Under the pieces are notes generated by a model. It made no database searches. It was given only the letters and a program-made list of their open reading frames with translations, and was not told where the DNA came from. Below, in pieces: positions 37,615-46,295 of a stretch of 64,000 bases of DNA. Numbering within the stretch: the stretch's first letter is position 1; each line of letters starts with the position of its first letter. Made by a program: the position numbers and the translations under genes. The stretch is from contig NZ_JANIBJ010000026.1 of the NCBI RefSeq assembly GCF_024505185.1, positions 1 through 64,000 of the forward strand, read 5' to 3'. The stretch is from Methylomonas subterranea. GTDB taxonomy: Bacteria; Pseudomonadota; Gammaproteobacteria; Methylococcales; Methylomonadaceae.

Positions 37615-38029
37615 TTTCCAAAAGCAATAATGTTTCGGTCAAGGTTTGCATGGCGGCCTGAGCTTGTTTCGACGTGATGATGTCTACCGGTGCATTTGAT
37701 GAGGTTGGGTAACGGGCAATCGTCGTGTATTGGGTTAATTCTTTAAACCGGTCAATGTATTCGTCGTTGAATACGGTTTGAGTCAATGCCGCGTTGCAGT
37801 CTTTGGCAAGGTCGTGCACTGAATGCGTATGTCGAAAGGTTACGCCCGCATAGCTGAGTAAAAATTTTAAGGCTTTTTCTGTTGCCTGTTGTGCATGGTA
37901 ACAAGCGCCATCCCATTTTTTAGCGTTTTGCAGAATGGTGGCCATTTCATAATCATTCAGGCTTTGCCGTAGCCAGGCGTAATGAGCCCCTTCATGTTTG
38001 GCGAGCGCTGCTAATGTGGGGATGTTCAT
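37595..38029 (-). CDS. HEPN domain protein (HepT-like) inserted in the pilin operon
   Basis: 144 residues. All-helical HEPN (PF05168-like) signature: ATILQNAKKWDGACYHAQQATEKALKFLL (read in pieces), then RHTHSVHDLAK, and the late ARYP motif. HEPN proteins paired with MNT nucleotidyltransferases form toxin-antitoxin modules in which HEPN is an RNase. Here R66 and H72 give an R-x5-H spacing, but the RX4HXY motif known from characterised HepT is not visible, so activity is uncertain. The start overlaps the pilV stop by 4 nt (ATGA) and the end overlaps the MNT-PilW start by 20 bp, so the three are translationally linked. HEPN genes are not part of normal pil operons. Confidence 0.88.
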   Translation of the reverse strand: MNIPTLAALAKHEGAHYAWLRQSLNDYEMATILQNAKKWDGACYHAQQATEKALKFLLSYAGVTFRHTHSVHDLAKDCNAALTQTVFNDEYIDRFKELTQYTTIARYPTSSNAPVDIITSKQAQAAMQTLTETLLLLENVYETH

Positions 38030-38478
38030 AGTCGGAAGCTGGTTTGAAAGCTGGGGTTGTTGTCATCGTTGCCATCGTGATCGTCATCCCAGGTGATGGT
38101 AATGGTGTAAATATTGCCGTTGGCCGTCAACGTCCCGGCACCTGAGGGCAGTATGGTGGTTAGGTCTCTGTTCCATTCGAACAGGTCATTCTCGGCCATT
38201 TCGGCCCGGGTGCAGCCGGTGCTGGTGAGGCAATCGGCTTTTTCATCGGCTGCTGTCGGGGCGTCCCCAATATCCGTGTAGGTATCGACGGCCCTGGCGT
38301 TGGCGCGAATCCGGTCTGCCAGGTCGTAGGCCAGTTGGGTGGCTTGGCTGCGGTTGAAGGCGTCCTGATTGTTTCTCAGGCCGGTAGCCTGCATGCCGGC
38401 CAAGCCGAGCAAGCCAAGTGCCAGTATGACGACCGCAACCAATACTTCGATCAAGGTGAATCCGTGGTGTGTTTTCAT
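38026..38478 (-). CDS. pilV: Type IV minor pilin PilV
   Basis: 150 residues. Prepilin leader MKTHHG-FTLIEVLVAVVILALGLLGLAG, with cleavage after Gly6 and Glu at +5, followed by the PilV hallmark MQATGLRNNQDAFNRSQATQLAYDLADRIRAN (two pieces). A minor pilin primed with PilW, PilX and FimT/FimU. ATG 38478 gives the standard short leader; GTG 38493 is also open. The stop overlaps the HEPN start by 4 nt, so the gene that would normally be followed by pilW is followed by the HEPN-MNT pair. Confidence 0.92.
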   Translation of the reverse strand: MKTHHGFTLIEVLVAVVILALGLLGLAGMQATGLRNNQDAFNRSQATQLAYDLADRIRANARAVDTYTDIGDAPTAADEKADCLTSTGCTRAEMAENDLFEWNRDLTTILPSGAGTLTANGNIYTITITWDDDHDGNDDNNPSFQTSFRL

Positions 38479-38482
38479 TTGC

Positions 38483-39133
38483 TTAAAAACCACTGGTCGT
38501 TGTGCAAGAGCTAATGTTGGTTAACGATTGATTTTGATCACATTTAGAATTTTCGGGGATGCCATTATTATCACTGTCAGTACCTAGTCGAGTTCTGCCA
38601 ATAGGATTGACAGTAATTAACTTAGCTGTTGTTAGTTGACTGTTATGACAAAGAACGATTGCGTTATGGAAATCCTCATTATCTGCGCACTTAGGTTGTT
38701 CGTTATCTGCGCACTTAGGTTGTTCGTTTACACCATTCGGCCCAAAAGTGATGAAAGAGCCAAAGTTAGTATTACCCCGCAAGGTGAAATTGGCCGGCAA
38801 TGCTTGGTACACTCTCAACTGAATATCCGTAGTGGCATCAAGTACGTTTTCCTTGGCTGCCGTGGAGCGGTCGATGTCGACAAAGACCTGCCAGCCGTTC
38901 TCCCAATTGGTGCCGGTTTTTCTTACCACTACGTGTTGGCCGCGCTTGATGGCTTCGCTTCTGGCCATGTTCAATGCGGTAATGAATTCGTTTGCGTTAG
39001 CTGTCAGGCGGTTTTGCACCACAATGGCACTGAAGTTGGGTATGGCAATGCCCAGCAAAATGGCGGCAATCGCTATCGTCACCATGAGTTCTATCAGGGT
39101 AAAACCTAAACTTAAGACAGGTTTACTAAGCAT
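38483..39133 (-). CDS. fimT: Type IV minor pilin / pseudopilin FimT-GspH family
   Basis: 216 residues with leader MLSKPVLSLG-FTLIELMVTIAIAAILLGIA. A GspH/FimT body follows (ANEFITALNMARSEAIKRG, NGWQVFVDID). The C-terminal part is longer and Asn/Thr/Cys-rich, and includes an 8-residue tandem duplication (NEQPKCAD twice) encoded by a perfect 24-bp repeat. First gene of the minor-pilin operon. The ATG at 39133 has a GAGG ribosome-binding site. FimU is the functional equivalent in Pseudomonas. Confidence 0.92.
   Translation of the reverse strand: MLSKPVLSLGFTLIELMVTIAIAAILLGIAIPNFSAIVVQNRLTANANEFITALNMARSEAIKRGQHVVVRKTGTNWENGWQVFVDIDRSTAAKENVLDATTDIQLRVYQALPANFTLRGNTNFGSFITFGPNGVNEQPKCADNEQPKCADNEDFHNAIVLCHNSQLTTAKLITVNPIGRTRLGTDSDNNGIPENSKCDQNQSLTNISSCTTTSGF
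38679..38726. repeat. Perfect 24-bp tandem duplication in fimT
   Basis: Two identical 24-bp units (38679-38702 and 38703-38726), each beginning TTATCTGCGCAC, encode a repeated eight-residue NEQPKCAD-type segment in frame. Perfect identity suggests a recent slippage event. Confidence 0.9.
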
Positions 39134-39609
39134 GGTTGCCTCTGTTCAAGGTGTGCGGACGATATCGTCTTCGGTTGGAAAGGCTATCATAAAGCATTGT
39201 TTTATCTGTTAAACGAATCACACTATTGGGTTTGTTAGGATTTGGCTTGAGCTTGGTCTTGAAGGCGAGCGGTTCCGGCTGAATTTTTTGTTTCGCTAAT
39301 AATAGATCAAGATTCAATTGTTGGTGGCTGGCGGGTTGGCGTGGATGCCGACGCATCGAGAGTGTTCGTGGTGACCGTCACCCGGTCCGCCGTCCTGTTT
39401 GAGGGCGGTTTGTCTGTTAATTGGATCGCATAAATGGTGATACGCGTTGTTTAGGTGCTTATTCTCTTTAAAATGGCAAGGCTTGGGCCGCTGAGTTCGA
39501 TCTTGCTGTGTTTGCGGTGTGACCGGATTTTCAATGCGATGATTGTTAATTCGGTTTTTTTGGGTTTAGATATACCTACTTTCTTTTCAACAATTCTGGG
39601 AGTTCAACA
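39134..39609. other. 476-bp divergent control region between pilus and chemosensory operons
   Basis: Must contain the promoters of fimT (minus) and cheY (plus). A hairpin with CCGCC...GGCGG followed by TTT sits near 39390-39413. A/T-rich stretches flank both ends. I could not assign sigma factor boxes with confidence. A 76-codon minus-strand frame (39126-39356) overlaps the fimT start and looks spurious. Confidence 0.55.
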
Positions 39610-39972
39610 GTGGCGACAATACTTGCGGTCGATGATTCCGCGTCCATGAGACAAATGGTTTCCTTTACTTTGAAGGGGGCCGGTTATGTAGTGGTGGAAG
39701 CCGTCGATGGCGTGGACGCCTTGAATAAAGCCAAGGCCCAGGCCTTCGATTGCGTGGTGACGGATGTTAATATGCCCAACAAGGACGGCATCAGCTTGAT
39801 AAAAGATTTGCGGGCATTGCCCAACTATAAATTTACGCCGATGCTGATGCTGACCACCGAATCCGGCATGGACAAGAAACAGCAAGGCAAGGATGCCGGC
39901 GCGACCGGCTGGATTGTCAAGCCCTTCAATCCCGATCAATTGCTTAAAACCATCAAAAAAGTTTTGGGTTGA
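39610..39972 (+). CDS. cheY: Chemotaxis response regulator CheY
   Basis: 120-residue single-domain receiver. Acidic pocket LAVDDSASMRQM, phosphoacceptor Asp in CVVTDVNMPNKDG, conserved Thr in MLTTES and Lys in IVKPFNPDQ. It has no output domain, so it should act by binding motor or pilus components. GTG start at 39610 with GGGAG 6-10 nt upstream. First gene of the chemosensory operon. Confidence 0.95.
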   Translation: MATILAVDDSASMRQMVSFTLKGAGYVVVEAVDGVDALNKAKAQAFDCVVTDVNMPNKDGISLIKDLRALPNYKFTPMLMLTTESGMDKKQQGKDAGATGWIVKPFNPDQLLKTIKKVLG

Positions 39973-40014
39973 TTAAGCCGGCCATCTCATAACATTCGCT
40001 GCACGGGTAAGGTT

Positions 40015-42060
40015 ATGTCTATCGATATGGCGCAATTTCATCAGGTTTTCTTCGAGGAAAGTTTCGAGGGCCTGGATGCCATGGAATCGGGATTGCTGAA
40101 TCTTGACATGGGTGACGTGAATGTCGACGAGATCAACACCATTTTTCGCGCGGCCCATTCGATCAAGGGCGGCAGCGGCACATTCGGTTTTACGGCCGTT
40201 TCGGATTTCACCCACGTCATGGAAACCTTGCTGGACGAGATGCGCGATGGCCGCAGATCGGTTACCCAGCCCGCCGTGAACGTATTGCTGGGTTCGGTGG
40301 ATTGTTTACGGGAAATGCTGCGCGCCATTCAGGACGGTGTCGAGGTCGACCGGCACAGTGTCGACCTGCATAAGGCTGCCCTGGACAATGAATTGAACCA
40401 TGCCTCTTCTCCGGCTCTGCTTGAAACCAGTCTTCCGCCGCCCGTTGTTGAAGCAGACGGGGCGGATGGGCAAATTTCCGGCTGGTCGATTGCATTCAGT
40501 CCGCATTTGCATCTTCTGAAAACCGGTAACGAGCCGGTGCGGATGTTTCGCGAATTGGCGAGCCTGGGCGATTTACGGGTAAGAGCGGATTTGCAGGGAG
40601 TGCCGGATCTTTACGATCTGGATCCGGAGGAATGCCATCTTTCCTGGAAGCTGGAACTGGAAGGCGATGTACCGCTTAACGAAATCGATGAGATATTCGA
40701 TTGGGTGGAAGACGATTGCGATTTGGCCAAACAGCCGGTTTTTGCCGCGCGGGATGCTTATGCGGAACCGTTGCCCGACGACTGGAAGGCCGAGTCCGAT
40801 GTGCAAGCTCCGGCCGCAGCATCGGTTGCGGCGCTGCCGACCATGGAATCTAAGCAGCCGAAAAAAGAGGAGCCAAAGGCTGCCGCGAAAGGGTCCAGTT
40901 CCATACGGGTGGATACCGGCAAGATCGATACCTTGATCAACATGGTGGGCGAGCTGGTGATTACCCAGTCCATGCTTAGTTTGATCGGCGAGCATTTTGA
41001 ATTGAGCAAACTGGATCAGCTGAAAAACGGCTTGTCGCAGCTCGAGCGGCACACGCGCGAGTTGCAGGAAAGCGTCATGAATATTCGCATGATGCCCATC
41101 AGTTTCGTGTTCAGCCGTTTTCCCCGGCTGGCCCACGATATCAGCAGCAAATTGGGTAAAAAAATTGAATTGAAACTGGTGGGCGAGCATACCGAAGTCG
41201 ATAAGACCGTGGTGGAACTGCTCAGCGATCCGCTGGTGCATCTGGTTAGAAACAGCCTGGATCACGGCATAGAGATGCCGGAAGCGCGGCTGGCGGCCGG
41301 CAAGCCGGAAACCGGCACGGTCACCTTGGAAGCCTATCATCGGGGCGGCAATATCGTGATAGAAGTCACCGATGACGGCAAGGGGCTGGATAAGGAAAAA
41401 CTTAGGGCCAAGGCCGTCGAAAAAGGCTTGATAGAACCGGATGCGGTTTTAACCGATAAGCAGACCTACGAATTGATCTTCATGCCGGGGTTTTCCACCG
41501 CCGAAAAGCTCACCGACATTTCCGGGCGCGGTGTCGGCATGGATGTGGTGCGGCGCAATATTCAGGCGCTGGGCGGCAATATCGAAATTATTTCCACCCT
41601 GGGCAAGGGTTCCACCATTTCCATCCATTTGCCGCTGACGCTGGCCATTCTGGATGGACAGTCGGTTGCGGTGGGCGATGAGACCTATATCGTGCCCTTG
41701 GGCAGCATCATTGAATCGCTGAACATCAAGGAGGATAGGCTGAATCGGGTGGTGGGCAAGGGCGAAACCTTTCTGTTGCGCGGCCAATATCTGCCTATCA
41801 TCCGGATGCACGAGATTTTTAAGGTGGTTTCCGCAAGGCACACTAAACTGACCGAAGGTTTGTTGGTGGTCGTGGAAGGGCAGGGTGTCAGATGCGGCTT
41901 GTTCGTGGATGATCTGCTCGGCCAGCAGCAAGTGGTCATCAAGTCGTTGGAAGCCAATTATCGGCGGGTGGAAGGCGTGTCGGGGGCGACGATTTTAGGA
42001 GACGGTTCGGTGGCGTTGATTCTTGATATTCCAGGCCTGGTGCGTCTGGCCAACCAGTAA
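40015..42060 (+). CDS. cheA: Chemotaxis histidine kinase CheA
   Basis: 681 residues. P1 Hpt domain with the phosphorylated His in FRAAHSIKGGSGTFGF (about 47-60). A P2-like domain at about 155-240, a linker, P3 dimerisation (about 300-370), a P4 ATPase (LVRNSLDHGIE, DDGKGLD, PGFSTAE, SGRGVGMDVV) and a CheW-like P5 (about 540-680). Autophosphorylates under receptor control and transfers to CheY and CheB. Conventional single-Hpt layout, unlike the multi-Hpt ChpA of the Pseudomonas twitching system. Confidence 0.96.
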   Translation: MSIDMAQFHQVFFEESFEGLDAMESGLLNLDMGDVNVDEINTIFRAAHSIKGGSGTFGFTAVSDFTHVMETLLDEMRDGRRSVTQPAVNVLLGSVDCLREMLRAIQDGVEVDRHSVDLHKAALDNELNHASSPALLETSLPPPVVEADGADGQISGWSIAFSPHLHLLKTGNEPVRMFRELASLGDLRVRADLQGVPDLYDLDPEECHLSWKLELEGDVPLNEIDEIFDWVEDDCDLAKQPVFAARDAYAEPLPDDWKAESDVQAPAAASVAALPTMESKQPKKEEPKAAAKGSSSIRVDTGKIDTLINMVGELVITQSMLSLIGEHFELSKLDQLKNGLSQLERHTRELQESVMNIRMMPISFVFSRFPRLAHDISSKLGKKIELKLVGEHTEVDKTVVELLSDPLVHLVRNSLDHGIEMPEARLAAGKPETGTVTLEAYHRGGNIVIEVTDDGKGLDKEKLRAKAVEKGLIEPDAVLTDKQTYELIFMPGFSTAEKLTDISGRGVGMDVVRRNIQALGGNIEIISTLGKGSTISIHLPLTLAILDGQSVAVGDETYIVPLGSIIESLNIKEDRLNRVVGKGETFLLRGQYLPIIRMHEIFKVVSARHTKLTEGLLVVVEGQGVRCGLFVDDLLGQQQVVIKSLEANYRRVEGVSGATILGDGSVALILDIPGLVRLANQ

Positions 42061-42071
42061 AGACGGATAGC

Positions 42072-42605
42072 ATGTCCAATACAGATACAGGCAAACCAGC
42101 GGAACAACGGGATAGGCGGTCGCTGGCCGAGCATGCCCAGTTTTTGAGCTTTAGCTTGGGTGGTGAAGAATACGGCGTGGATATTCTGCGGGTGCAGGAG
42201 ATTCGCAGCTGGGAGCCGGTTTCGCGCATTCCCAATGTGCCGGCTTATGAAAAGGGCGTGGTGAATTTGCGCGGTGCCATCGTGCCTATCATCGATCTAA
42301 GGGAGCGTTTCGATTTGGGCCGCGGCCAATATACCCCGTTGACCGTGGTTGTGGTGTTGCAGGCCAGGATTGGCGACAAAGTCCGCGTCATGGGCGTAGT
42401 GGTGGATGCGGTATCCGATGTCATCGATGTGGAAAAAAACGCTATTCAGAGTTCTCCCGATTTTGGCACCAAGGTGAGTACCGAGTTCATCAATGGCTTG
42501 GTTTCCGTGAATAAACGCATGGTGATGCTGTTGGATGTGGACAAATTATTGCAACTGGACGGCGTGGATACCCTGACGGGCTTAGGTGAAGACGATGAAG
42601 AATAA
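42072..42605 (+). CDS. cheW: Chemotaxis coupling protein CheW (first copy)
   Basis: 177 residues with the SH3-like CheW fold: FLSFSLGGEEYGVDILRVQEI, PNVPAYEKGVVNLRGAIVPIIDLR and GVVVDAVSDVIDV. Couples receptors to CheA. It has a charged N-terminal extension of about 25 residues and an acidic C-terminus. 11 bp after cheA; a second cheW lies beyond the receptor gene. Confidence 0.95.
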   Translation: MSNTDTGKPAEQRDRRSLAEHAQFLSFSLGGEEYGVDILRVQEIRSWEPVSRIPNVPAYEKGVVNLRGAIVPIIDLRERFDLGRGQYTPLTVVVVLQARIGDKVRVMGVVVDAVSDVIDVEKNAIQSSPDFGTKVSTEFINGLVSVNKRMVMLLDVDKLLQLDGVDTLTGLGEDDEE

Positions 42606-42647
42606 AGAAAATGAACTGTTTGGCTGGGGATTAACGGAGAACTTGCA

Positions 42648-44987
42648 ATGAAAATCAATCACCCCGTGACTGATCATGAAGTGATAATGACGCCGGGCAC
42701 CATCCTGGTCACGCGCACCAATTTAAAGGGCATCATTACCTATGCCAACGATGCCTTCATTGAAATCAGCGGCTTCAGTAAGGACGAATTGATAGGCTCT
42801 AATCATAATGTGGTGCGTCATCCCGATATGCCGCCGGCGGCCTTTGCCGATTTATGGCAATGTCTGAAAGACGGCAAACCCTGGACCGCTCCGGTAAAAA
42901 ACCGCACCAAGTCCGGCGATTATTATTGGGTGGAGGCCAATGTCACCCCCATTTATAAAAAAGGAAAGCTGCACGAATATTTGTCGGTACGCTATGCGCC
43001 CTCGCGCGAACAAATCGCGCAAGCCGAGGCTTTATACGATAAGTTGAATGCCGGCAAGGCCGCCATGAGGCCCACCGGCTTGGCCGCCGTTTGGCACAAG
43101 GCGGCCGGCATGAGCCTATGGAAAAAGGCCGGTCTGGCGTATACCTTGCTTTTGTTGCCCGTGGTGGGCGGGTTGGTTTCCTATTATCAGCAGCAGCAAT
43201 GGCTGGAGTTGGCGGTTTGTGCGATAGCTTTGTTGTTGGGCACTTTGTTGGGCTTCGGCCTGATCAAAAGCTTTATCGACGGGGTGGAAGGCGCCATCAA
43301 AATTTGTTATCGGCTGGCCGACGAACAGTTCAGAAACAAAATCGATCTTGATAGTGGCGATCAATTGGGCGATTTCAAGCGAGCCCTGTATGGCATGCAA
43401 GTCAAGTTGAACGCCGATATGGCCTACACCAAGCAGGTGGCGGCCGAGGCAACCCGGATCAAGCAAGCCCTGGATAACGTGCAGTCCTGCGTGATGGTGG
43501 CGAACAACGAGCTCGACATCATTTATATGAATAACACCGTGCTGGAGATGTTCCAAAACGCGGAAGCCGATATTCGCACCCAACTGCCGAAATTTGACGC
43601 CAACAAATTGATGGGCGCCAATATCGACCAATTCCATAAAAATCCGGCCCATCAGCGCGGCTTACTGGCGGCCTTGAATAAAACCTTCAGTTCGGAGTTG
43701 GAGATCGGCGGCCGGCATATGAATATCGTTGCCAATCCGGTCAGAAACGACCAGGGCGAACGCATTGGCGTGGTGGTGGAGTGGCTGGACAGGACCGGCG
43801 AAGTCAAGGTCGAGCATGAAATCGAGGAAATCGTCGAAAGCGTCAAAATCGGCCGCTTGGATAAACGCCTGTCGTTGGCCGACAAACAAGGCTTTTTTGC
43901 CAAGTTGAGCGAAGGCATCAATGAGTTGACCGATGTGATAGAGCGGGTATTTCAGGACATCGGCAGCACGATGGAAAGCATGTCCGAGGGCGATTTGACC
44001 AATCGTATTACCAGCGAATATCAGGGTGTTTATCTGAATTGCAAAAACGATATCAATGCCACTATCGATAAACTGAGCGAAATTTTCGGTCAAGTGAACG
44101 AGTCGGCTCATTTCATCAATAATTCGTCGCAGGAAATAGCCAGCGGTAATAACAATCTCTCGCAGCGCGCCGAGCAGCAGGCGGCCAATCTGGAGCAGAC
44201 GGCGGCCAGCATGGAAGAGTTGACCAGCACGGTCAAGAACAACGCCGACAATGCCCAGCAGGCCAATCAGGTGGCAAGCAGTGCCCGCGAACTGGCTGAA
44301 AAAGGCGGCAGCGTGGTAACGGCGGCGGTTGCGGCAATGCAGGAAATCAACGAAAGCAGCAACAAAATCGCCGATATCATCGGTGTGATCGATGAAATCG
44401 CCTTCCAGACCAATCTGTTGGCGCTGAACGCTTCGGTGGAGGCGGCAAGAGCGGGCGAGCAGGGGCGCGGTTTTTCCGTGGTGGCGACCGAGGTTAGAAA
44501 TTTGGCCCAGCGCAGTGCCACGGCGGCGCGCGAAAGCAAGGAACTGATACAAAGCAGCGTGCAGAAAGTGCGGGCCGGCAGCGAGTTTGTCAATCAAACC
44601 GGAGCGGCCTTGACCGAGATCGTCGGCAGCGTGAAAAAAGTCGGCGATATCGTGGCGGAGATTGCCAACGCCAGCGTCGAACAGTCCGCCGGTATAGCCC
44701 AGGTCAATCAGGCCGTGGCGCAAATGGACGAAATCACCCAGCAGAATGCGGCTCTGGCCGAACAGGCTTCGGCCGCCAGCGTATCGATGAGCGACTTGTC
44801 CACCAACATGGTCGAATTGTTGTCGTTTTTCAAGCTGGATGACGGCGGTAACGAACATCCGGTTGCCGAAAGACACGACCACTCGCGCTCCTCGACCGGC
44901 ACGGCGGCAAAAGCCGGCGCGACTTTTACGCCTAGGCAACCCGCTTATAAAAGTGCCGCCAGTGACGAGGAGTGGCAGGATTTTTGA
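42648..44987 (+). CDS. Methyl-accepting receptor with two PAS domains and CheR-docking tail
   Basis: 779 residues. An N-terminal Aer-like PAS (about 10-125; [20 protein letters not shown]) precedes two membrane segments (about 165-210) and a second PAS (about 270-385). HAMP-like segments and a signalling domain follow, with tip [24 protein letters not shown] (read in pieces) near residues 580-605. The protein ends EEWQDF, fitting the xWxxF pentapeptide that tethers CheR and CheB to high-abundance receptors. PAS at the N-terminus suggests redox or energy sensing, perhaps through FAD; the cofactor is not provable here. RBS about 7 bp upstream is weak. Confidence 0.93.
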   Translation: MKINHPVTDHEVIMTPGTILVTRTNLKGIITYANDAFIEISGFSKDELIGSNHNVVRHPDMPPAAFADLWQCLKDGKPWTAPVKNRTKSGDYYWVEANVTPIYKKGKLHEYLSVRYAPSREQIAQAEALYDKLNAGKAAMRPTGLAAVWHKAAGMSLWKKAGLAYTLLLLPVVGGLVSYYQQQQWLELAVCAIALLLGTLLGFGLIKSFIDGVEGAIKICYRLADEQFRNKIDLDSGDQLGDFKRALYGMQVKLNADMAYTKQVAAEATRIKQALDNVQSCVMVANNELDIIYMNNTVLEMFQNAEADIRTQLPKFDANKLMGANIDQFHKNPAHQRGLLAALNKTFSSELEIGGRHMNIVANPVRNDQGERIGVVVEWLDRTGEVKVEHEIEEIVESVKIGRLDKRLSLADKQGFFAKLSEGINELTDVIERVFQDIGSTMESMSEGDLTNRITSEYQGVYLNCKNDINATIDKLSEIFGQVNESAHFINNSSQEIASGNNNLSQRAEQQAANLEQTAASMEELTSTVKNNADNAQQANQVASSARELAEKGGSVVTAAVAAMQEINESSNKIADIIGVIDEIAFQTNLLALNASVEAARAGEQGRGFSVVATEVRNLAQRSATAARESKELIQSSVQKVRAGSEFVNQTGAALTEIVGSVKKVGDIVAEIANASVEQSAGIAQVNQAVAQMDEITQQNAALAEQASAASVSMSDLSTNMVELLSFFKLDDGGNEHPVAERHDHSRSSTGTAAKAGATFTPRQPAYKSAASDEEWQDF

Positions 44988-45027
44988 TGATGCCGTATTT
45001 ATTTAGCCTCTCCAAGGATATGCCGTA

Positions 45028-45537
45028 ATGAGCACCGAAGCCAAGTCTGATATCGACGCTGAACAATTTCTGACCTTCGAGTTGGCGGGCGAGGCCTATG
45101 GCATAGAAATTTTGAAGGTACAGGAAATTCGTGGCTGGGAACCGATCAGGAAAATCCCCAACACGCCGGCTTACCTGAAGGGCGCATTGAATTTACGCGG
45201 TTCCATCGTACCTATCGTGGATTTGCGCGAGCGGTTTAGCATGGAACTGGTCGACTATACCCCGACCACGGTCGTCATCGTTTTAAGCATTCGGACTGAA
45301 ACCGCCGAAAATTCGGTCATGGGTATCGTGGCGGATGCGGTATCCGATGTGTTGGATATCGACCCGAATGAAATCAAGGCCTCTCCCAATCTGGGCGCCA
45401 AAATCAATACCCGCTATATTCGGGGCATGTATGTGGGTAAGGGGAACATGGTGATGCTGTTGGATGTGGATAAATTGCTGAACCCGGATGAATTCATGGA
45501 TATTGCCGCATTGCCTTTTAATCCCGAGGCTAAATGA
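45028..45537 (+). CDS. cheW: Chemotaxis coupling protein CheW (second copy)
   Basis: 169 residues, paralogue of the first cheW: FLTFELAGEAYGIEILKVQEI, PNTPAYLKGALNLRGSIVPIVDLRERF and GIVADAVSDVLDI. The two CheWs may bind different receptors or form different array contacts. The stop overlaps the parA-like start by 4 nt (ATGA). Confidence 0.95.
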   Translation: MSTEAKSDIDAEQFLTFELAGEAYGIEILKVQEIRGWEPIRKIPNTPAYLKGALNLRGSIVPIVDLRERFSMELVDYTPTTVVIVLSIRTETAENSVMGIVADAVSDVLDIDPNEIKASPNLGAKINTRYIRGMYVGKGNMVMLLDVDKLLNPDEFMDIAALPFNPEAK

Positions 45538-46295
45538 CCAGCAGAATCGTTGCCGTACTGAATCAGAAGGGCGGGGTAGGGAAAACCACGACAACCGTTA
45601 ATCTGGCCCATGCCTTGGCCCGAATGGGCAGGAAAGTCACGGTGATCGATTTCGATCCGCAATGCCATCTGGCGGTGGCGCTGGGCGTGGTATCCAAGCA
45701 GCAGAGCGGGATAGATGAGGTCATGTTGGGGAATGCCGATTTTGCCGGGCAGCAAATTCCGGTTCGCGATAATCTGAATCTGATCGTGGCCGGACCGCGC
45801 TTGCAGGAAATCGAGCAGTTAAGCGACAGCGCATCCCGTCGGGGGGATTTGTTGCGCAAGGCCCTGGCTCAGGGAACCGGCGATAGAGATTTGGTGTTGA
45901 TCGACTGTCCGCCTTCGTCGGGTATATTGGTAGCGAACGCCCTGTTTGCCGCCGAGGAATTGTTGGTGCCGATGACCAGCGACTATCTGGCATTGCAGGG
46001 CTTGTCCCATCTGATGGGTACGATCAAAAAGTTCGAGGCGGCTTTAAATAAAAAATATCGCCTGCTTATTGTGATGTCGCGCTTCATACCGACGCGCAGG
46101 CTTTCCAGGGATGTTTTGCATACCGTAAAAAAGTATTTTCCGGCACAGATTTTGGCAACGCCCATCAGGGAAACGGCGTCGTTGGCGGAGTGCCCCAGTT
46201 TCGGTAAAACCGTGTTCGAATATCGCCCGGGTTGGCGTTCGGCAAGGGATTTCGAAGCATTGGCGGACGATTTTTTAACCGGCAGGGTGATGTAA
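45534..46295 (+). CDS. ParA/Soj-family ATPase in the chemosensory operon
   Basis: 253 residues. Deviant Walker A motif LNQKGGVGKTTTTVNLA, DFDPQCHLAVALG and LIDCPPSSG (Walker B). ParA-type ATPases in che operons (ParC in Vibrio, PpfA in Rhodobacter) position chemosensory arrays at poles or midcell, which is the likely role here. It overlaps cheW2 by 4 nt and shares a TAATG stop/start with the STAS gene. No parB is present, arguing against plasmid partitioning. Confidence 0.92.
   Translation: MTSRIVAVLNQKGGVGKTTTTVNLAHALARMGRKVTVIDFDPQCHLAVALGVVSKQQSGIDEVMLGNADFAGQQIPVRDNLNLIVAGPRLQEIEQLSDSASRRGDLLRKALAQGTGDRDLVLIDCPPSSGILVANALFAAEELLVPMTSDYLALQGLSHLMGTIKKFEAALNKKYRLLIVMSRFIPTRRLSRDVLHTVKKYFPAQILATPIRETASLAECPSFGKTVFEYRPGWRSARDFEALADDFLTGRVM

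Noticed and set aside
39126-39356. 76-codon frame upstream of and overlapping fimT
   Set aside because: Composition is Arg/Lys/Pro-rich with no recognisable domain and it overlaps the fimT start in another frame.
45534-46295. ParA as a plasmid or chromosome partition gene
   Set aside because: No parB or centromere-like repeats; it overlaps cheW and sits within the chemosensory operon.
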